A stretch of 5,497 bases of DNA. Source: Alphaproteobacteria bacterium (GTDB lineage Bacteria > Pseudomonadota > Alphaproteobacteria > DAOWDM01). The translations under genes and the position numbers were made by a program. Positions 4,179 to 5,497 of the stretch are shown piece by piece (position 1 is the stretch's first letter; each line of letters starts with the position of its first letter). The stretch spans positions 1 to 5,497 of the forward strand of contig DAOWDM010000012.1 of NCBI GenBank assembly GCA_030639035.1, given 5' to 3'. Under the pieces are notes generated by a model, which did no database searches, was not told where the DNA came from, and was given only the letters and a program-made list of their open reading frames with translations.

Positions 4179-5497
4179 AGGAGCAGGCACTTTTCTAACT
4201 ATATGCGGAACAGGAAACTCTGATTCAGTTTCTTCTAAAGGTGATGGTTCGTCGTCAAGCTCTTCTAAAGGGAAATCTTCGTCTGAAGATAGGTTATTAA
4301 AATCTGATTTAACTTCAGAAAAACCACCTGAAGCCATCTCTTTTTCAATAGAACCAATGTTTACTTCTTCATTGTTAGATAGAGGTTTATCTTCAATTTC
4401 AACAGCATTTGCTGGATTGTATGGTTTAATTTCTTCTTTCTCATCTTTTCTTTGAGAGTATTCTACTCGGTTTCTTCCTTTTTCTTTAGCTGCATAAAGA
4501 GCCGTATCTGCCAATTTTATAAGCTCGTTAGGGTCATCTGTTATAGATGATTCTGCTACACCCATACTGACTGTCCATGAGACATCTCCGCCTTTTTCAT
4601 CAGGAACAAGCAGCTCGGAAATTTTCACACGTAGACGGTTCGCAACAAACAAGGCTTCTTCCATCATAATTTCTGGAAGAAGAATGACAAACTCTTCTCC
4701 GCCGAAACGAGCAATTATATCCGTTTCTCGAAGTGTCTTGATGCAACATTCTGCCAAAGCCTTTAGAACAAGGTCGCCAACTGAATGACCATAAGTATCA
4801 TTAACATTTTTAAAATGATCAGCGTCAATCATAACTATACAGAATGTATGCCCATAACGGCGAGCACGCTGAACTTCTGTTGATGCAAGCTCTTCAAACT
4901 GACGGCGATTGAAGCAGCCAGTAAGAGGGTCTCTTGTAGCTTGATCGTAAAGTTGTATTTCTTTTTTCTTGCGACCAGTAATGTCTTGGAATGATGCATA
5001 AAGTGCAATTTCATTATCAAAATCAATCACACGTGCTGACACCATAATCCAGAAGTTTTCTTCAAGCCCAGGTTTTCGCATAAGTATCTCGAAATCTTCA
5101 ACAGTTGAAGATGTTTCTAGATTTTTTAACAGTTTTGTGCGTTCAGAAGGGTCTGCAAAAAAGTCTATAGCACGAAAATTACCTGGTTTTTCATCATTAA
5201 CTTTAAAAAGCTCCCCAGCTTTCTTGTTAAGCAACATAAGCCTGTCATCTTTAAGGCGAGAAATAATAATAGGAAAAGGTGATGATTGAATTATTAGTTT
5301 TAGGCGACTCCTAGTTTCTGTTATTTCAGTTTCAAGAAATGAAAATTGACGACGCAAAAGGTCGTTGATTATTAAAATAGCACTGAAAACTAGCAGAAAA
5401 TCCAAAGCACATGCAATATACCAAGTGCTTTTTACAGTTTCTTCAAATGAAAGGTATGGAATAATTTTGTAAACAGCAATAAATATAAAAAACAAAC
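4161..5497 (-). CDS. Membrane-anchored PAS-GGDEF diguanylate cyclase, 5' end outside window
   Basis: About 444 C-terminal residues are visible. The first codon at the edge is TTG, which is probably an internal leucine in a membrane span, so the gene continues to the right. Numbering from that codon, hydrophobic stretches lie at about 1-14 and 24-44. A short coiled-coil-like linker follows, then a PAS domain (about 63-175, ending Asp-Ile-Thr-Gly-Arg) and a GGDEF domain (about 184-347). The GGDEF domain has Arg188-Asp-Pro-Leu-Thr-Gly, metal ligand Asp224, Asn232-Asp233 and an intact active site Gly265-Gly-Glu-Glu-Phe269. Arg256-Glu-Thr-Asp259 lies five residues before it and forms the RxxD inhibitory site, so active c-di-GMP synthesis with product feedback is expected. 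Residues 348-444 form an acidic, Pro- and Ser-rich tail ending in basic residues, which is unusual for the family. No EAL domain is seen. Confidence 0.93.
   Translation of the reverse strand, partial: LFFIFIAVYKIIPYLSFEETVKSTWYIACALDFLLVFSAILIINDLLRRQFSFLETEITETRSRLKLIIQSSPFPIIISRLKDDRLMLLNKKAGELFKVNDEKPGNFRAIDFFADPSERTKLLKNLETSSTVEDFEILMRKPGLEENFWIMVSARVIDFDNEIALYASFQDITGRKKKEIQLYDQATRDPLTGCFNRRQFEELASTEVQRARRYGHTFCIVMIDADHFKNVNDTYGHSVGDLVLKALAECCIKTLRETDIIARFGGEEFVILLPEIMMEEALFVANRLRVKISELLVPDEKGGDVSWTVSMGVAESSITDDPNELIKLADTALYAAKEKGRNRVEYSQRKDEKEEIKPYNPANAVEIEDKPLSNNEEVNIGSIEKEMASGGFSEVKSDFNNLSSDEDFPLEELDDEPSPLEETESEFPVPHIVRKVPAPKKSDT
4231..4290 (-). repeat. Degenerate 30-bp tandem repeat in the GGDEF protein tail
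   Basis: The 11-mer TCTTCTAAAGG occurs at 4231-4241 and again at 4261-4271, exactly 30 bp apart, and the two 30-bp units match at about 19 of 30 positions. In the protein this gives two Pro-Leu-Glu-Glu segments within the acidic tail. It suggests an old in-frame duplication of 10 codons. Confidence 0.4.

Overview
The window is AT-rich DNA from a bacterium, most likely a Gram-negative one: a small Sec-secreted cysteine-rich protein, a single-span membrane protein with a large C-terminal domain, and GDP-mannose synthesis all fit a two-membrane cell. Two copies of a short palindromic intergenic repeat near the left end resemble a repeat that I recall from low-GC and other Alphaproteobacteria. 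ManC and the GGDEF protein also look proteobacterial. I therefore lean towards a low-GC alphaproteobacterium, but this rests on memory and not on a search.

Layout, left to right. At the left edge, on the minus strand, is what appears to be the first 15 codons of a gene (GTG start, good Shine-Dalgarno) whose residues resemble the start of a Hanks-type Ser/Thr protein kinase. A 309-bp non-coding stretch (48-356) with two inverted palindromic repeats separates it from a divergent plus-strand gene for a membrane-anchored FHA protein (357-1727). Twenty bases further is a complete tRNA-Leu(UAA) (1748-1834), and 17 bases after that a metallo-beta-lactamase-fold hydrolase (1852-2577). A secreted DUF4189-like protein (2580-2954, minus) converges on the hydrolase with only 2 bp between the stop codons. 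It is divergent from manC (3066-4151, plus), which encodes mannose-1-phosphate guanylyltransferase. manC in turn converges, with a 9-bp gap, on a membrane-anchored PAS-GGDEF diguanylate cyclase (4161 to the right edge, minus) that is cut by the window end.

How the genes may work together. The left half suggests a phospho-signalling pair: a putative Ser/Thr kinase facing an FHA (phosphothreonine-binding) membrane protein. The FHA protein carries two copies of an acidic-Lys-Thr-x-x-Phe motif, one at its N-terminus and one between the FHA domain and the membrane span; these are candidate phosphoacceptor sites. The right half pairs c-di-GMP synthesis with GDP-mannose supply for exopolysaccharide or LPS, but the two genes are convergent and not co-transcribed, so any functional link is speculative. 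The rest of the window is densely packed and ordinary.
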